Assembly: GCA_016707175.1 (NCBI GenBank)
Contig: JADJIB010000002.1
Span: 62,001 to 126,000 of the forward strand
Reading direction: 5' to 3'
Length of the DNA: 64,000 nucleotides
Source of the DNA: Candidatus Phosphoribacter hodrii
GTDB taxonomy: Bacteria; Actinomycetota; Actinomycetes; Actinomycetales; Dermatophilaceae
Each line of letters begins with the position of its first letter. Within the stretch, counting starts at the first letter, position 1. The notes under the pieces are model-generated. The model was not told the DNA's origin, searched no databases, and worked only from the letters and a program-made list of their open reading frames with translations. A program made the translations under genes and the position numbers. Below, piece by piece: positions 1-11,352 of the stretch.

Positions 1-188
1 CGGTCAGCGATGTCTATTCCCCCCTTGACGGAGTCGTCACGTCGGTCAACGTCACGCTCGACACCGCGCCCGAATTGGTCAACAGCGACCCTTATGGCGA
101 CGGCTGGCTGTTCGAAATGCGTCCGAGCGACCCGGAGGCGGTCGCACACCTGCTGGACGCCGCGGCATACCAGGCAGTGCTGGGATAG
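1..188 (+). CDS. gcvH: Glycine cleavage system H protein, C-terminal part (5' end outside window)
   Basis: The open frame beginning at base 3 and ending at TAG 186-188 encodes the last 61 residues of GcvH, the lipoyl carrier that shuttles the aminomethyl group between the P, T and L proteins. The stretch SVSDVYSPLDGVV directly follows the lipoyl-lysine loop in this family, and PELVNSDPYGDGWLFE is the conserved C-terminal signature. The modified lysine itself lies just upstream of the window. The gene is followed by garA, the same order as in Mycobacterium tuberculosis. The codons for Ala-Ala-Tyr near the end contain one copy of the CGGCATAC motif. Identification is secure; only the length is incomplete. 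Confidence 0.93.
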   Translation, partial: VSDVYSPLDGVVTSVNVTLDTAPELVNSDPYGDGWLFEMRPSDPEAVAHLLDAAAYQAVLG

Positions 189-200
189 TCCCCGTATCTG

Positions 201-220
201 CCGCGACAGAAACGTCGCGG
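201..220 (+). terminator. Possible terminator hairpin after gcvH
   Basis: CCGCGAC at 201-207 pairs with GTCGCGG at 214-220 across a six-base loop, 12 bases after the gcvH stop. No U-tract follows, as is common in actinobacteria. A second small palindrome, CCCGGG-AATG-CCCGGG, lies at about 236-251. The rest of 189-380 holds no gene and is the leader of the garA gene. Confidence 0.45.
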
Positions 221-380
221 GCGTATGATTCGATCCCGGGAATGCCCGGGACGGGACGCCTGGCCGGGGGTCGGCGCCATGACGTATTCTTCCCGAACGA
301 TCACCGAATGGCCCGCGGACCTCGGTGACGTCAAACGGGCATAGACACCAGGCAAGCCCGTGTGCGGAAACGGAGAAGCA

Positions 381-875
381 ATGTCGGACGAGCACGAGCG
401 CCCCGAGAACGACGAGACGGGCGCCCCGGAGGGTCAGGAAGACCTGACTCGACGCTCGCTTCCGTCGCGTCCCGGCGGCCCCACGACGATGCGGTTCCGC
501 GGCCTGGGTGAGATCCCCGAGGCCTTCGACCCCGACGGGGGGCTCTCTGCCGAGGATGAGGCGACCATCGGTGCGTTGCGACACGGAACGGCCTTGCTCG
601 TCGTTGTCCGGGGGCCCAACAACGGGGCTCGTTTCCTTCTCGACGACGCCGAGGTGACCTCGGGGCGGCACCCCGAGAGCGACATCTTCCTCGACGACGT
701 CACCGTCTCGCGGCGTCACGCGGTCTTCGTCCGGGATGGCAATGGGTATGCCGTGAAGGACGTCGGTTCGCTTAACGGCACCTATGTCAACCGCGCCTCA
801 GTGGACGCGGCCGTCCTGCGCAACGGTGACGAAGTGCAGATCGGCAAGTACCGCTTCCTCTACTACTCCCGCTGA
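381..875 (+). CDS. garA: FHA-domain signalling protein, GarA/OdhI-like
   Basis: The 164-residue protein has an acidic, probably disordered N-terminal third and a C-terminal forkhead-associated domain that binds phosphothreonine. The FHA signature is clear: SGRHPESDIFLDD, then SRRHAVF, then the NGTYVN turn. In Mycobacterium and Corynebacterium the GarA/OdhI orthologue inhibits 2-oxoglutarate dehydrogenase and is switched by Ser/Thr kinases that phosphorylate an N-terminal ETTSVF-type motif. That exact motif is not visible here; TRRS and PTTMRF are the nearest threonine-containing sites. I chose ATG 381 because GGAGAAG stands seven bases upstream; a GTG at 360 is possible. The position between gcvH and merR supports the assignment. 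Confidence 0.85.
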   Translation: MSDEHERPENDETGAPEGQEDLTRRSLPSRPGGPTTMRFRGLGEIPEAFDPDGGLSAEDEATIGALRHGTALLVVVRGPNNGARFLLDDAEVTSGRHPESDIFLDDVTVSRRHAVFVRDGNGYAVKDVGSLNGTYVNRASVDAAVLRNGDEVQIGKYRFLYYSR

Positions 876-885
876 CGGGGCCGCT

Positions 886-1596
886 GTGGCTGCCCGTCGC
901 CGTGGGCTCTCGATCGGCCTGGTCCTCGAACGACTTCAGGGTGAGTTCCCCGACCTGACGATCTCGAAGCTTCGCTTTCTCGAGACCGAAGGTCTCGTCG
1001 CGCCCGAGCGCGCGCCGTCGGGCTATCGCCTCTACACCGAGGAGGACGTCCGCCGACTTCGCTACGTCCTCACCGCCCAGCGGGACCGGTTCTGGCCGCT
1101 GAAGGTCATCCGCGACGCCCTCGACGCCATGGACCGCGGTCTCACCCCGGCTACGGACACGTCGGGGGAGCGGCCCGCCGTGCCGACCGCGGCCGCCGAC
1201 CCCGACGTCCCTGCTGCCGCCACGCTGGCCGCACCCCCGAGTTTGCGCCTCACCGAGGCCGAGTTGATGGGGGCCGCCGCGCTCGACGAGGCGATGTTCC
1301 AAGCCTTGCGGGGCTTCCACCTGCTGCGCCCTGATGCCACGGGCCACTATGACGACGCCGCCCTCGGGGTGGCCCGCGCCGCCGCCGCGCTGGCGGCATA
1401 CGGCGTCGAGGCCCGCCACCTGCGGCCGTTCCGGACGGCGGCCGAGCGGGAGGTCGGGCTGGTCCAGCAGATCGTCGTCCCGGCCCTCGCCTCAGCCGGC
1501 GGCCGGGCCTCGGGCGCGGACCCGACCGCCGAGGTCCTGCACCACTGTCTGGCCCTGCACGCGGCCTTGGTGCGGGCCGAGTTGCGGCGCGGATAG
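886..1596 (+). CDS. ftsR: MerR-family regulator, FtsR/Rv1828-like
   Basis: The protein has 236 residues. Its N-terminal MerR winged helix-turn-helix starts SIGLVLERLQGEFPDLTISK and continues through FLETEGLVAPERAPSGYRLY, with EEDVRRLRYVL as the second helix. The Ala-rich linker and C-terminal helical domain match the Rv1828/FtsR type rather than metal-sensing MerR proteins, and no metal-binding cysteines are present. In Corynebacterium FtsR activates ftsZ. GTG 886 is taken as the start because it lies ten bases after the garA stop and begins the conserved domain; the frame stays open upstream inside garA. The gene is probably co-transcribed with garA. Confidence 0.85.
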   Translation: MAARRRGLSIGLVLERLQGEFPDLTISKLRFLETEGLVAPERAPSGYRLYTEEDVRRLRYVLTAQRDRFWPLKVIRDALDAMDRGLTPATDTSGERPAVPTAAADPDVPAAATLAAPPSLRLTEAELMGAAALDEAMFQALRGFHLLRPDATGHYDDAALGVARAAAALAAYGVEARHLRPFRTAAEREVGLVQQIVVPALASAGGRASGADPTAEVLHHCLALHAALVRAELRRG

Positions 1597-1620
1597 CCCG
1601 AGGCGGGCCACCGGGGTAGC

Positions 1621-2151
1621 GTGGGCCGGGTGATCGAGGTCGACGTCTTGGGCGTTCGCGTGGAGATGCCCACCAACCAGCCCATCGTCCTGTTGCGCGA
1701 ACGCGACGGGGAGCGCTATCTGCCCATCTGGATCGGCGCCGCCGAGGCAACAGCCATCGCCTATGCCCAGCAGGGCGTCGTGCCGCCGCGTCCACTGACG
1801 CACGACCTGCTCAAGGACACCCTGGAGGCGCTGGGGCACGCCCTCGTGCGGGTGCGCATCGATGAACTGCGCGACAAGGTGTTCTACGCGACGCTCGTGG
1901 TCGACGGCACCGAGATCTCGGCTCGGCCCTCAGATGGGATCGCTCTCGCCCTGCGTACGGCCAGCCCGATCCTCGTCCACGAGGACGTCTTTACGGCCGC
2001 GGGCATCACGATGGCTCCCGAAGAGGACGACGAGGTCGAGCGCTTCCGCGAGTTCCTCGACCAGGTGTCCCCGGAAGACTTCGAGGCTCCGGACGGCCCG
2101 GGAGGGCTGGGTGGGTCCGAAGGGGAGCGCCCACCGTCCCCGGAGCAGTAA
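1621..2151 (+). CDS. DUF151 bifunctional-nuclease-domain protein
   Basis: The 176-residue product matches the DUF151 (bifunctional nuclease, BFN) family. Hallmarks are NQPIVLLRERDGERYLPIWIG near residue 20, the PRPLTHDLLKD block, and SARPSDGIALALR near residue 100. Plant and archaeal members show DNase and RNase activity; the role of the actinobacterial gene, always next to two MerR regulators, is not settled. The C-terminal 40 residues are acidic and Gly/Pro-rich. GTG 1621 and GTG 1630 are both possible starts. The gene follows ftsR by 24 bases, so the two are likely one operon. Confidence 0.85.
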   Translation: MGRVIEVDVLGVRVEMPTNQPIVLLRERDGERYLPIWIGAAEATAIAYAQQGVVPPRPLTHDLLKDTLEALGHALVRVRIDELRDKVFYATLVVDGTEISARPSDGIALALRTASPILVHEDVFTAAGITMAPEEDDEVERFREFLDQVSPEDFEAPDGPGGLGGSEGERPPSPEQ

Positions 2152-2225
2152 CTGTCAACCTGTACCTGAGAGTTATGTTACGCAAGTGATATCTGCGACA
2201 CGCGTGACAAAAGGTGCAGTGATGA

Positions 2226-2254
2226 TTGACCCTGAGGCCCTCGGGCCCTACCGT
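2226..2254 (+). promoter_or_regulatory. Promoter with MerR-type operator upstream of second merR
   Basis: TTGACC at 2226-2231 and TACCGT at 2249-2254 are separated by 17 bases and form a good sigma-70-type promoter. The spacer contains the imperfect palindrome CCTGAGG-CCCTCGGG, which is where MerR-family dimers bind. Autoregulation by the downstream MerR protein, or control by FtsR, is inferred. The remainder of 2152-2316 shows no gene. Confidence 0.5.
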
Positions 2255-2316
2255 CAAGGGAAGAAGAGCACGGGTGTAACTACGCGCCTGGCGTTCGGAC
2301 CACCAGGAGGACACCC

Positions 2317-2901
2317 GTGAGCGCGATTGCCCCGCCCAGCCGCCCCGCTGGCGTTGGTCCGGCGCAAGGGCTGCTCTTCGACGACGATCTGCCGGAGCTG
2401 CGCGAGGACGAGGGCTACCGCGGCCCGACCGCATGCCGCGCCGCCGGGATCACCTACCGGCAGTTGGACTACTGGGCCCGCACTGGCCTCGTGGAGCCGT
2501 CCGTGCGCAGCGCCACCGGCTCAGGAACCCAGCGCCTCTACGGTTTCCGTGACATCCTCGTGCTCAAGGTCGTCAAGCGACTGCTCGACACCGGCGTGTC
2601 CCTTCAGCAGATCCGACAGGCCATCAGCCACCTTCGCGAGCGCGGTGTCGAAGACCTGGCCCGCATCACGCTCATGAGCGACGGCGCCTCCGTCTATGAA
2701 TGCACCTCCGCCGACGAGGTCATCGACCTCCTTCAAGGTGGGCAAGGAGTCTTCGGGATCGCCGTGGGTCGGGTGTGGCGCGAAGTCGAAGGATCCTTGT
2801 CTGCGCTGCCCAGCGAGCGTGCCGAGGACGACGAGGCGAGCGCGCCCGTGTCGGCCGGCGATGAGTTGTCGGCCCGTCGCGCCTCCCGGATGATGGCCTG
2901 A
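2317..2901 (+). CDS. MerR-family regulator, Rv1830-like
   Basis: This 194-residue MerR regulator is the second of the pair that flanks DUF151. The DNA-binding part, about residues 35-110, reads YRGPTACRAAGITYRQLDYW, then RTGLVEPSVRSATGSGTQRLY, then a long dimerisation helix with LLDTGVSLQQIRQAI. The orthologue lies in the same place between DUF151 and gcvP in M. tuberculosis. GTG 2317 has a strong AGGAGG at 2306-2311. A sigma-70-type promoter with an internal palindrome lies 60-90 bases upstream, so the gene can be expressed on its own. The C-terminal 30 residues are low-complexity. The effector is unknown; no cysteines suggest metal sensing. Confidence 0.85.
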   Translation: MSAIAPPSRPAGVGPAQGLLFDDDLPELREDEGYRGPTACRAAGITYRQLDYWARTGLVEPSVRSATGSGTQRLYGFRDILVLKVVKRLLDTGVSLQQIRQAISHLRERGVEDLARITLMSDGASVYECTSADEVIDLLQGGQGVFGIAVGRVWREVEGSLSALPSERAEDDEASAPVSAGDELSARRASRMMA

Positions 2902-2915
2902 CCCCACCGCGAGCC

Positions 2916-2951
2916 GGTATGCCGCGCGAGAGGTCGCGCGGGCGGCATACC
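2916..2951. terminator. Hairpin built from an inverted pair of CGGCATAC motifs
   Basis: GGTATGCCG (2916-2924) pairs perfectly with CGGCATACC (2943-2951), and inside it CGCGA (2925-2929) pairs with TCGCG (2934-2938), leaving a GAGG loop and a short bulge. The hairpin starts 15 bases after the merR stop, where a terminator is expected. The outer arms are two opposed copies of the genome-wide motif. Confidence 0.65.
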
Positions 2952-3024
2952 CCCGCGTGGACGCGCCGCGACTGACGCGGCACCCGCCCGTTCGGCGGCT
3001 ACACTCAGTGCCGCTGATCACTCC

Positions 3025-3142
3025 ACGTGGGAGAGTCCATCCACGCCGGGCCTGCGGGCCTTGGCCAAGGTGGCGCCGAAGGGGCAACTACCCCGGAACC
3101 TCTCAGGCAACCGGACCACGTGGACAGGCGACTCTGGAGGGG
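3025..3142 (+). ncRNA. Glycine riboswitch, single aptamer
   Basis: The leader of gcvP carries all the conserved blocks of the glycine aptamer in order: GGGAGAG (3029-3035), GCGCCGAAGGGGCAA (from about 3071), CCGGAACCTCTCAGGCAA, and GGACAGGCGACTCTGGAG ending near 3140. Only one aptamer is visible, although tandem pairs are common in other bacteria. A likely -10 element, TACACT, is at 3000-3005, and about 60 bases of expression platform separate the aptamer from the gcvP start. Glycine-dependent control of gcvP follows from established knowledge of this class; whether it acts on transcription or translation cannot be read from the sequence. Confidence 0.92.
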
Positions 3143-3202
3143 CCACGGCGGCTCGACAGAGGGGGCCTTGTTGGTCGTCCTCGACGTTGCCCGGAGGCTC
3201 GT

Positions 3203-6128
<2,926 letters not shown>

Positions 6129-6228
6129 CTGGGCGCGTTTCTGTCTTGATAGGGTCCTGCCGATAGCCTGTGGGCAAACACAAGGTGAACGCCACACAAC
6201 GCTGCGGCACGACTTGAGGAGTTGCCGG

Positions 6229-8319
6229 GTGGGCAAGAAGCACCGCCGCGAGCAGAAGCTTGCCAAGCAGTTGGCCAAGGAGTTGGCCAAGGACGAGCAG
6301 CGCGTCGGGTCACCGATCCCCGAAAGCCTGCGTCCGCGTCCGGCGCTGTCCTACGAGTTGGACGAGGCCAAGGAGAGCGTTGCCCTGTCCGCGTTGCGGC
6401 GGGTCACCCCTGGCCTCACCTACCTGCTGACGCAGTATCCCCGCGGGATGATCCGCCGGGACGCTGTCGCGGGCGTGGCGGTCGCGGCATACCTCATCCC
6501 GCAGGTGATGGCCTACTCAGCCATCGTCAACGTCCCGCCCGTCGCGAGCCTGTGGACCGCGCTCGCCGCGATCATCGCGTATGCCGTGCTCGGCAGCTCG
6601 CGGATCCTCTCGTCAGGACCTGAATCGACGATCGCGCTGATGACCGGCGTGGCCATCGCCCCGCTGGCAGCGAGTAACCCTGACCGGGCCGTGGCGTTGT
6701 CGGCGGCGCTCGCCCTGTGCGTCGCCGGGTGGTGTCTCATCGCCCGGGTGCTCCGAGCGGGGATCATCGCCGAGTTGTTGTCGACCCCGCTGCTCGTCGG
6801 CTACCTCGCCGGTGGTGCGGTGCTGATGATCGTCGGCCAACTGGGCAAGGTGACGGGCACCTCCGTCGACGGCGAGAGCATCGTCGAGCAATTGCAGTCG
6901 TTCTTCTCCGTCGTCGGGCGGACGCAGATGCCCACGCTCATCGTCGGCGGCGCCACCCTGGCGCTCATCCTGGTCATCATCACGTTCCGGCCCAAGTGGC
7001 CCGCCCCGCTCATCGCGGTCGTACTCGCCACAGTCGCGTCGGTCCTGCTGCACCTGGAAGCCCAGGGGGTGAAGGTCGTCGGGACCGTGCCGTCGGGGCT
7101 ACCGATGCCGCACCTGCCGATGGTCACGGGCGAGGAATTCAAGGCGATGATCTGGGCCGGGCTCGGCATCGCCATCGTCGGCTACAGCGACATCATGCTC
7201 ATCTCGCGCGGCTTCCCGCTGACCCCGGGCGAGGGGGAGACCAAGGCCGATGTGCGCGCCGACCCCCAACAGGAGTTGGTCGCGATGGCGGGGGTGCATG
7301 CCTTCGTCGGCTTCTTTAGCGGTTACCCGGTGTCTGCGTCGGGCTCGCGCACCGCACTGGCCGTGGCAGGAGGCGCACGCAGCCAGGCGTATTCGCTCGT
7401 GGCCGGGCTGTGCGTTGTCGCGGTGTTGTTCTTCGCCGGCCCCCTCATGGCAGGTCTGCCGTCGGCCGCGCTGGGCGCGGTCGTGTTCTATGCCGCCGGG
7501 AAGCTCGTGTCGATCCCCGACTTCAAACGGCTGTGGGCCTTCCGGCGTCGCGAGTTCTTCCTCGCCATCATCGCCATGCTGGGCACCGTCGTCATCGGCA
7601 TCCTGCAGGGCGTGCTCTTCGCGATCGCCCTGAGCCTGCTGGAGATGCTCCACCGCCTCGCCAGGCCCCACGAGGGCGTCCTCGGGCGGGTTCCTGGGAT
7701 CCCGGGGATGCACGATGTCGCCGACTATCCCGATGCCCGCACGATTCCTGGATGCATCTTCTATCGCTATGACGCGCCGCTGTTCTTCGCCAACGTGGGG
7801 GACCTGCGCGAACGGGTCGACCGGGTCATCTCCGTGGAGAACCAGGCCTACCCGCAGACTCCGGTGCGCTGGTTCATCCTCAACGTGGAGGCCAATGTCG
7901 AGGTCGACATCACCGCCGCGGATGCCCTGCGCGAGTTGGCCCAGGAGTTGGCCGACCGAGGCATCGAGCTTGGCCTGGCTCGGGTGAAGTTCGACCTCTA
8001 CGAGCCGCTCGACCGGGCCGGCGTCATCGATGTCATCGGGAAGGACATGCTCTTCGCCACCCTGCCCGTGGCCGAAGAGGCCTATCTCAAGTGGGCTGTG
8101 GCCCAAGCGAACTCCGGATCGGTCGAGCCCGACCTCGAAGTGGTGCAGGCCGCGGTCGATTCCGTGCCGGCACACAGCCTGCTGCCGTGGGATCGCCCCG
8201 ATGATGAGGAGGATGACGACGGCCCGCGGCCGAACCTCGGGCCCGCCGAAGCGAGAGTGGCCGTGCTCGATCCCGAAACCGCCCGCCCGGACCAACCCGC
8301 CGACGGTGCGGCCAGGTGA
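6229..8319 (+). CDS. SulP-family anion transporter with STAS domain
   Basis: The 696-residue membrane protein begins with an unusual lysine/arginine-rich cytoplasmic stretch (GKKHRREQKLAKQLAKELAK). The SulP core follows from about residue 60, with the signature PRGMIRRDAVAGVAVAAYLI and QVMAYSAI and some 10-12 hydrophobic segments. A C-terminal STAS domain starts around residue 500 (GCIFYRYDAPLFFANVGDLRERV) and contains FILNVEANVEVDITAADAL. The family carries sulfate, bicarbonate or dicarboxylates, and the substrate cannot be assigned here. No carbonic anhydrase or cysteine genes adjoin it. GTG 6229 was chosen because TTGAGGAG stands upstream and conserved sequence begins there. The acidic tail after the STAS domain is unique. 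Confidence 0.85.
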   Translation: MGKKHRREQKLAKQLAKELAKDEQRVGSPIPESLRPRPALSYELDEAKESVALSALRRVTPGLTYLLTQYPRGMIRRDAVAGVAVAAYLIPQVMAYSAIVNVPPVASLWTALAAIIAYAVLGSSRILSSGPESTIALMTGVAIAPLAASNPDRAVALSAALALCVAGWCLIARVLRAGIIAELLSTPLLVGYLAGGAVLMIVGQLGKVTGTSVDGESIVEQLQSFFSVVGRTQMPTLIVGGATLALILVIITFRPKWPAPLIAVVLATVASVLLHLEAQGVKVVGTVPSGLPMPHLPMVTGEEFKAMIWAGLGIAIVGYSDIMLISRGFPLTPGEGETKADVRADPQQELVAMAGVHAFVGFFSGYPVSASGSRTALAVAGGARSQAYSLVAGLCVVAVLFFAGPLMAGLPSAALGAVVFYAAGKLVSIPDFKRLWAFRRREFFLAIIAMLGTVVIGILQGVLFAIALSLLEMLHRLARPHEGVLGRVPGIPGMHDVADYPDARTIPGCIFYRYDAPLFFANVGDLRERVDRVISVENQAYPQTPVRWFILNVEANVEVDITAADALRELAQELADRGIELGLARVKFDLYEPLDRAGVIDVIGKDMLFATLPVAEEAYLKWAVAQANSGSVEPDLEVVQAAVDSVPAHSLLPWDRPDDEEDDDGPRPNLGPAEARVAVLDPETARPDQPADGAAR

Positions 8320-11300
8320 TCAGGCGGCCGGGCCGGTGACTCGCCGGACCGTCGAGCCCCGCCTGGTCTTGTCGACCTGCACCTGAGCCGGGATCCGGTC
8401 ACGCAAGGCCGGAACGTGGCTGACGACCCCGACCGCGCGCCCACCGTCCTGCAGTTGGTCAAGCACCTCCATCACCTGTTCGAGGCTCTCGCCGTCGAGG
8501 CTGCCGAACCCCTCGTCAATGAACAGCGTGTGCAGGTCGATGCCGCCGCTCTCCTCGCGGACCGCGTCGGCCAACCCGAGGGCCAGAGCCAGGGAGGCCA
8601 TGAACGACTCGCCGCCGGACAAGGTGGCGGTGTCGCGGACCTGTCCGGTCCACTCGTCCTGAACGACCAGGCCCAGGCCACTGCGCCGTCCCCCGGACGC
8701 GAGCCGGTCGCTGTGGGCCAGGTGGAATCGCCCGTCGCCCATCCGCTGGAGTCGCTCGTTGGCCAACTCGACGACCCGCTCCAACCGCCCGGCCAGCACG
8801 AAGGCCGAGAGCTTCATCCGCAGCGTGTTGTCCGAGCCGAGCCCCGACACGACATCGGCGAGGGCGGCGGTCGAGGTCGCCACCCCCGTTGCGGCTGTCG
8901 CGGCAGCGGCGCTGGCGGCCACCTGCCGCGACAGCGCGTCGATGTCGCGCGCGGCCTGCTCGGCGAGGGCATGCTCGCGTGCCGCGGCGGTGCGCTGGCC
9001 CCGGGCGTCGTTCATCTTGGCTGCCAAGGCCGCGAGGTCGGGCAATGGGGCTTCCAGCGCGCGCTCGACCTCGGGATCGGCGACGGTGGCCCGTGCCGCG
9101 GCCGCGGCGGCAACCTTCGCCGCGATGCCCTCCCGAATTTCAACCAGCGTGGCCGCGGGAACGGCCGCCGCGCAGGCCTGCACGACATCGGCGAAGCCCT
9201 CGGCGCGGCATACGGAGGAGGTTGCCTCGTGCGCCTCGGTATGCCGCCGCTGTGCCTCGTCGGACGCCGAACGCGCGGCCGCGGTGTCCGCCAACGCAGC
9301 GACGACGCGGCGGTGGCGCGCTGGGACGTCGGCCGTGGGCACCTGCGGGTCGGCGCACGGACACCCCTCGGTATGCCGTGCCACCAGCTCGCGGACCACG
9401 GCCGCATCGTGCTCGGCCGCCTCGGCCAGCTCGCCTTCGAGAGCCTGGGCGGCGGCGAGCTGCCCGAGGGCTGCCCGTCGGGACTCGGCAAGCGTCTCGA
9501 GGGCCTGGCGGCGTTGCGCGAGCTCGGCTTGCACCTGGGGGAGCTCGGCCACTGCGGAGGCAGCGACGGCGACGGCCCGGCCGATGACGTCTGCGGCGTC
9601 GCGAAGGGTCGCCAGATCGCGCTCGTCGCCGCCAAGTTGTTCCACGAGGAGGTCATGGTGAGCTCGGGCGGCGGCCAGATCGGTCTCGATGCGGCGGACC
9701 CGATCGTCCAGGGGGCGCCAGGCCTCCTCGGCCGCGTCGACATCGGCAGCGGTGACAGCATCGACCGCGGTCGCCGGGGCTGGGTGCTCGGTGCCTCCGC
9801 AGACCGGGCATTCGTCACCCGGGTGCAGGCCGGCCGCGAGCTCGGCGGCCATCCCGTCCAGGCGCCGTTGGCGAAGGTCGAGCAACCTCCCGGCCTGAGC
9901 GAGGGCGACCCGGGTGGCGGCCAAGCCGGCCGACTCAAGGCTCGCGATGGTGATCGCCGTGCGGTCGAGATCGTCGCGGAGAGTTACCAGTCGCCCGGCC
10001 TGGGACGCTGACGCCTCGGCCGGCCCGGATCCGGCGGCGATGGTCAGCAACGCGTCGGCCCGGACCTGCAACTGAGCGACCTGCTCCACCAACGCCGCCT
10101 CGGCTGCGTCAATGGTCGCCAGCGCGCGCTGGGCGACCTCGCGCTGGGCGGACACGCTCGCCTGCCGTTGCGTCCGCGTGGCCTCCGCTGCGCCGCGCTG
10201 GGCCAACACGTCGAGCGTGGCGTCGAGATCGCGGGCTCGGGACAGCGCCTCCTGGGGCGAGTCACCCACGTCGACCGACCACCGGGCGAGGGCGGTACAG
10301 CTCGCGGCATACCGGGTCTGGGCCGAGTCGCGCTCGGCCTCGGCGGCGGCGAGCGCGCGCAGATCACCAGCAACTCGACCGGCCCGCTCGCCCAGCTCCA
10401 GGCGCCGGGCCGCCGCCGCGCGAGCATCGGAGCCCGCCGCGAACTCTGCGAGCACCCGGCGTGCGGCCTCGCCCCGAGCAGCGGCCCGCGCCGTGAGAGC
10501 CGCTGCCGCATGGGCGCTCTCGGCCGCACTGGCAGCCTGCTCGGCCGTCGCCGCGGCCGTGAGAGCCGCCAGCGCATGGGCGCCAACCCGGGTCGACGCC
10601 TCGGCAGCAATCTCGGCCAGCCGGCCAGTTTCGGTCGCCTCGGCCCACGTGGGCAGCCCGTCGATGACCTCGGCCGGAACCCGGGCCAGCACGTCGTCGA
10701 CCCGCAGCAGATCGGCGGACAGTGTGGCGCGCGCCTCGGCCGCTGTGGCGGCGGTGAGGCGGCGGCGGTCGGTCAGCCAGGCTTCGACACCGGTGTAGCG
10801 GCTGACGTCGAAGAGGCGCTCCAGCAGCACCCGGCGTTCTTCCGGGGTCGCCCGCAGGAAGGCCGCAAAGTCACCCTGGGGGAGGAGGACCACCTTGGCG
10901 AACTGGTCCAGGCCCATGCCCAACGCTTGGCCGAGGCTGTCACCCACGTCATCGGCTCGGGTGGCCAGCGTCGTCCACACCCCGTCGCGGGACAGCTCGT
11001 CGAGGCGCACCTGACCGCGGACCGGGGTGAGGCCGTTGCCACGCTTCTTGGGACGGTGATGGTCCGGAGACCGGGTCACCCGGAGCCTGCGGTTGCCGAC
11101 GGTGAGCTCGAGCGTCACCTCGGGGACGTCATCGGCTCCCGCGTGATCGCTGCGCAACGTCTCACCGGCCGGGCGCAGACCTGGCACCCGGCCATAGAGC
11201 GCGAAACAGACGGCATCCAGGAGGCTGGTCTTGCCGCTCCCGGTGGCCCCGTGGATGAGGAAGATGCCGGCATCAGCGAGCTCATCGAAATCGACCTCGA

Positions 11301-11352
11301 TGAGCTCGGCGAACGGACCGAACGCGCGCGCCTGCAGCCGGTGCAGCCTCAT
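8320..11352 (-). CDS. sbcC: Exonuclease SbcC, ATPase subunit
   Basis: SbcC is the Rad50-type ATPase of the SbcCD nuclease, which opens DNA hairpins and processes double-strand ends. The 1010-residue protein has the Walker A GATGSGKTS at residues 35-43, long Ala/Arg-rich coiled coils, the zinc hook CPVC in GDECPVCGGTEHPAP near residue 515, the ABC signature TLSGGESFMASLALALGLAD, and Walker B LFIDEGFGSLD near residue 945. The start overlaps the sbcD stop by four bases, so the pair is translationally coupled. Some actinobacteria carry SbcCD next to other repair genes, but nothing of that kind is seen here. Confidence 0.95.
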   Translation of the reverse strand: MRLHRLQARAFGPFAELIEVDFDELADAGIFLIHGATGSGKTSLLDAVCFALYGRVPGLRPAGETLRSDHAGADDVPEVTLELTVGNRRLRVTRSPDHHRPKKRGNGLTPVRGQVRLDELSRDGVWTTLATRADDVGDSLGQALGMGLDQFAKVVLLPQGDFAAFLRATPEERRVLLERLFDVSRYTGVEAWLTDRRRLTAATAAEARATLSADLLRVDDVLARVPAEVIDGLPTWAEATETGRLAEIAAEASTRVGAHALAALTAAATAEQAASAAESAHAAAALTARAAARGEAARRVLAEFAAGSDARAAAARRLELGERAGRVAGDLRALAAAEAERDSAQTRYAASCTALARWSVDVGDSPQEALSRARDLDATLDVLAQRGAAEATRTQRQASVSAQREVAQRALATIDAAEAALVEQVAQLQVRADALLTIAAGSGPAEASASQAGRLVTLRDDLDRTAITIASLESAGLAATRVALAQAGRLLDLRQRRLDGMAAELAAGLHPGDECPVCGGTEHPAPATAVDAVTAADVDAAEEAWRPLDDRVRRIETDLAAARAHHDLLVEQLGGDERDLATLRDAADVIGRAVAVAASAVAELPQVQAELAQRRQALETLAESRRAALGQLAAAQALEGELAEAAEHDAAVVRELVARHTEGCPCADPQVPTADVPARHRRVVAALADTAAARSASDEAQRRHTEAHEATSSVCRAEGFADVVQACAAAVPAATLVEIREGIAAKVAAAAAARATVADPEVERALEAPLPDLAALAAKMNDARGQRTAAAREHALAEQAARDIDALSRQVAASAAAATAATGVATSTAALADVVSGLGSDNTLRMKLSAFVLAGRLERVVELANERLQRMGDGRFHLAHSDRLASGGRRSGLGLVVQDEWTGQVRDTATLSGGESFMASLALALGLADAVREESGGIDLHTLFIDEGFGSLDGESLEQVMEVLDQLQDGGRAVGVVSHVPALRDRIPAQVQVDKTRRGSTVRRVTGPAA

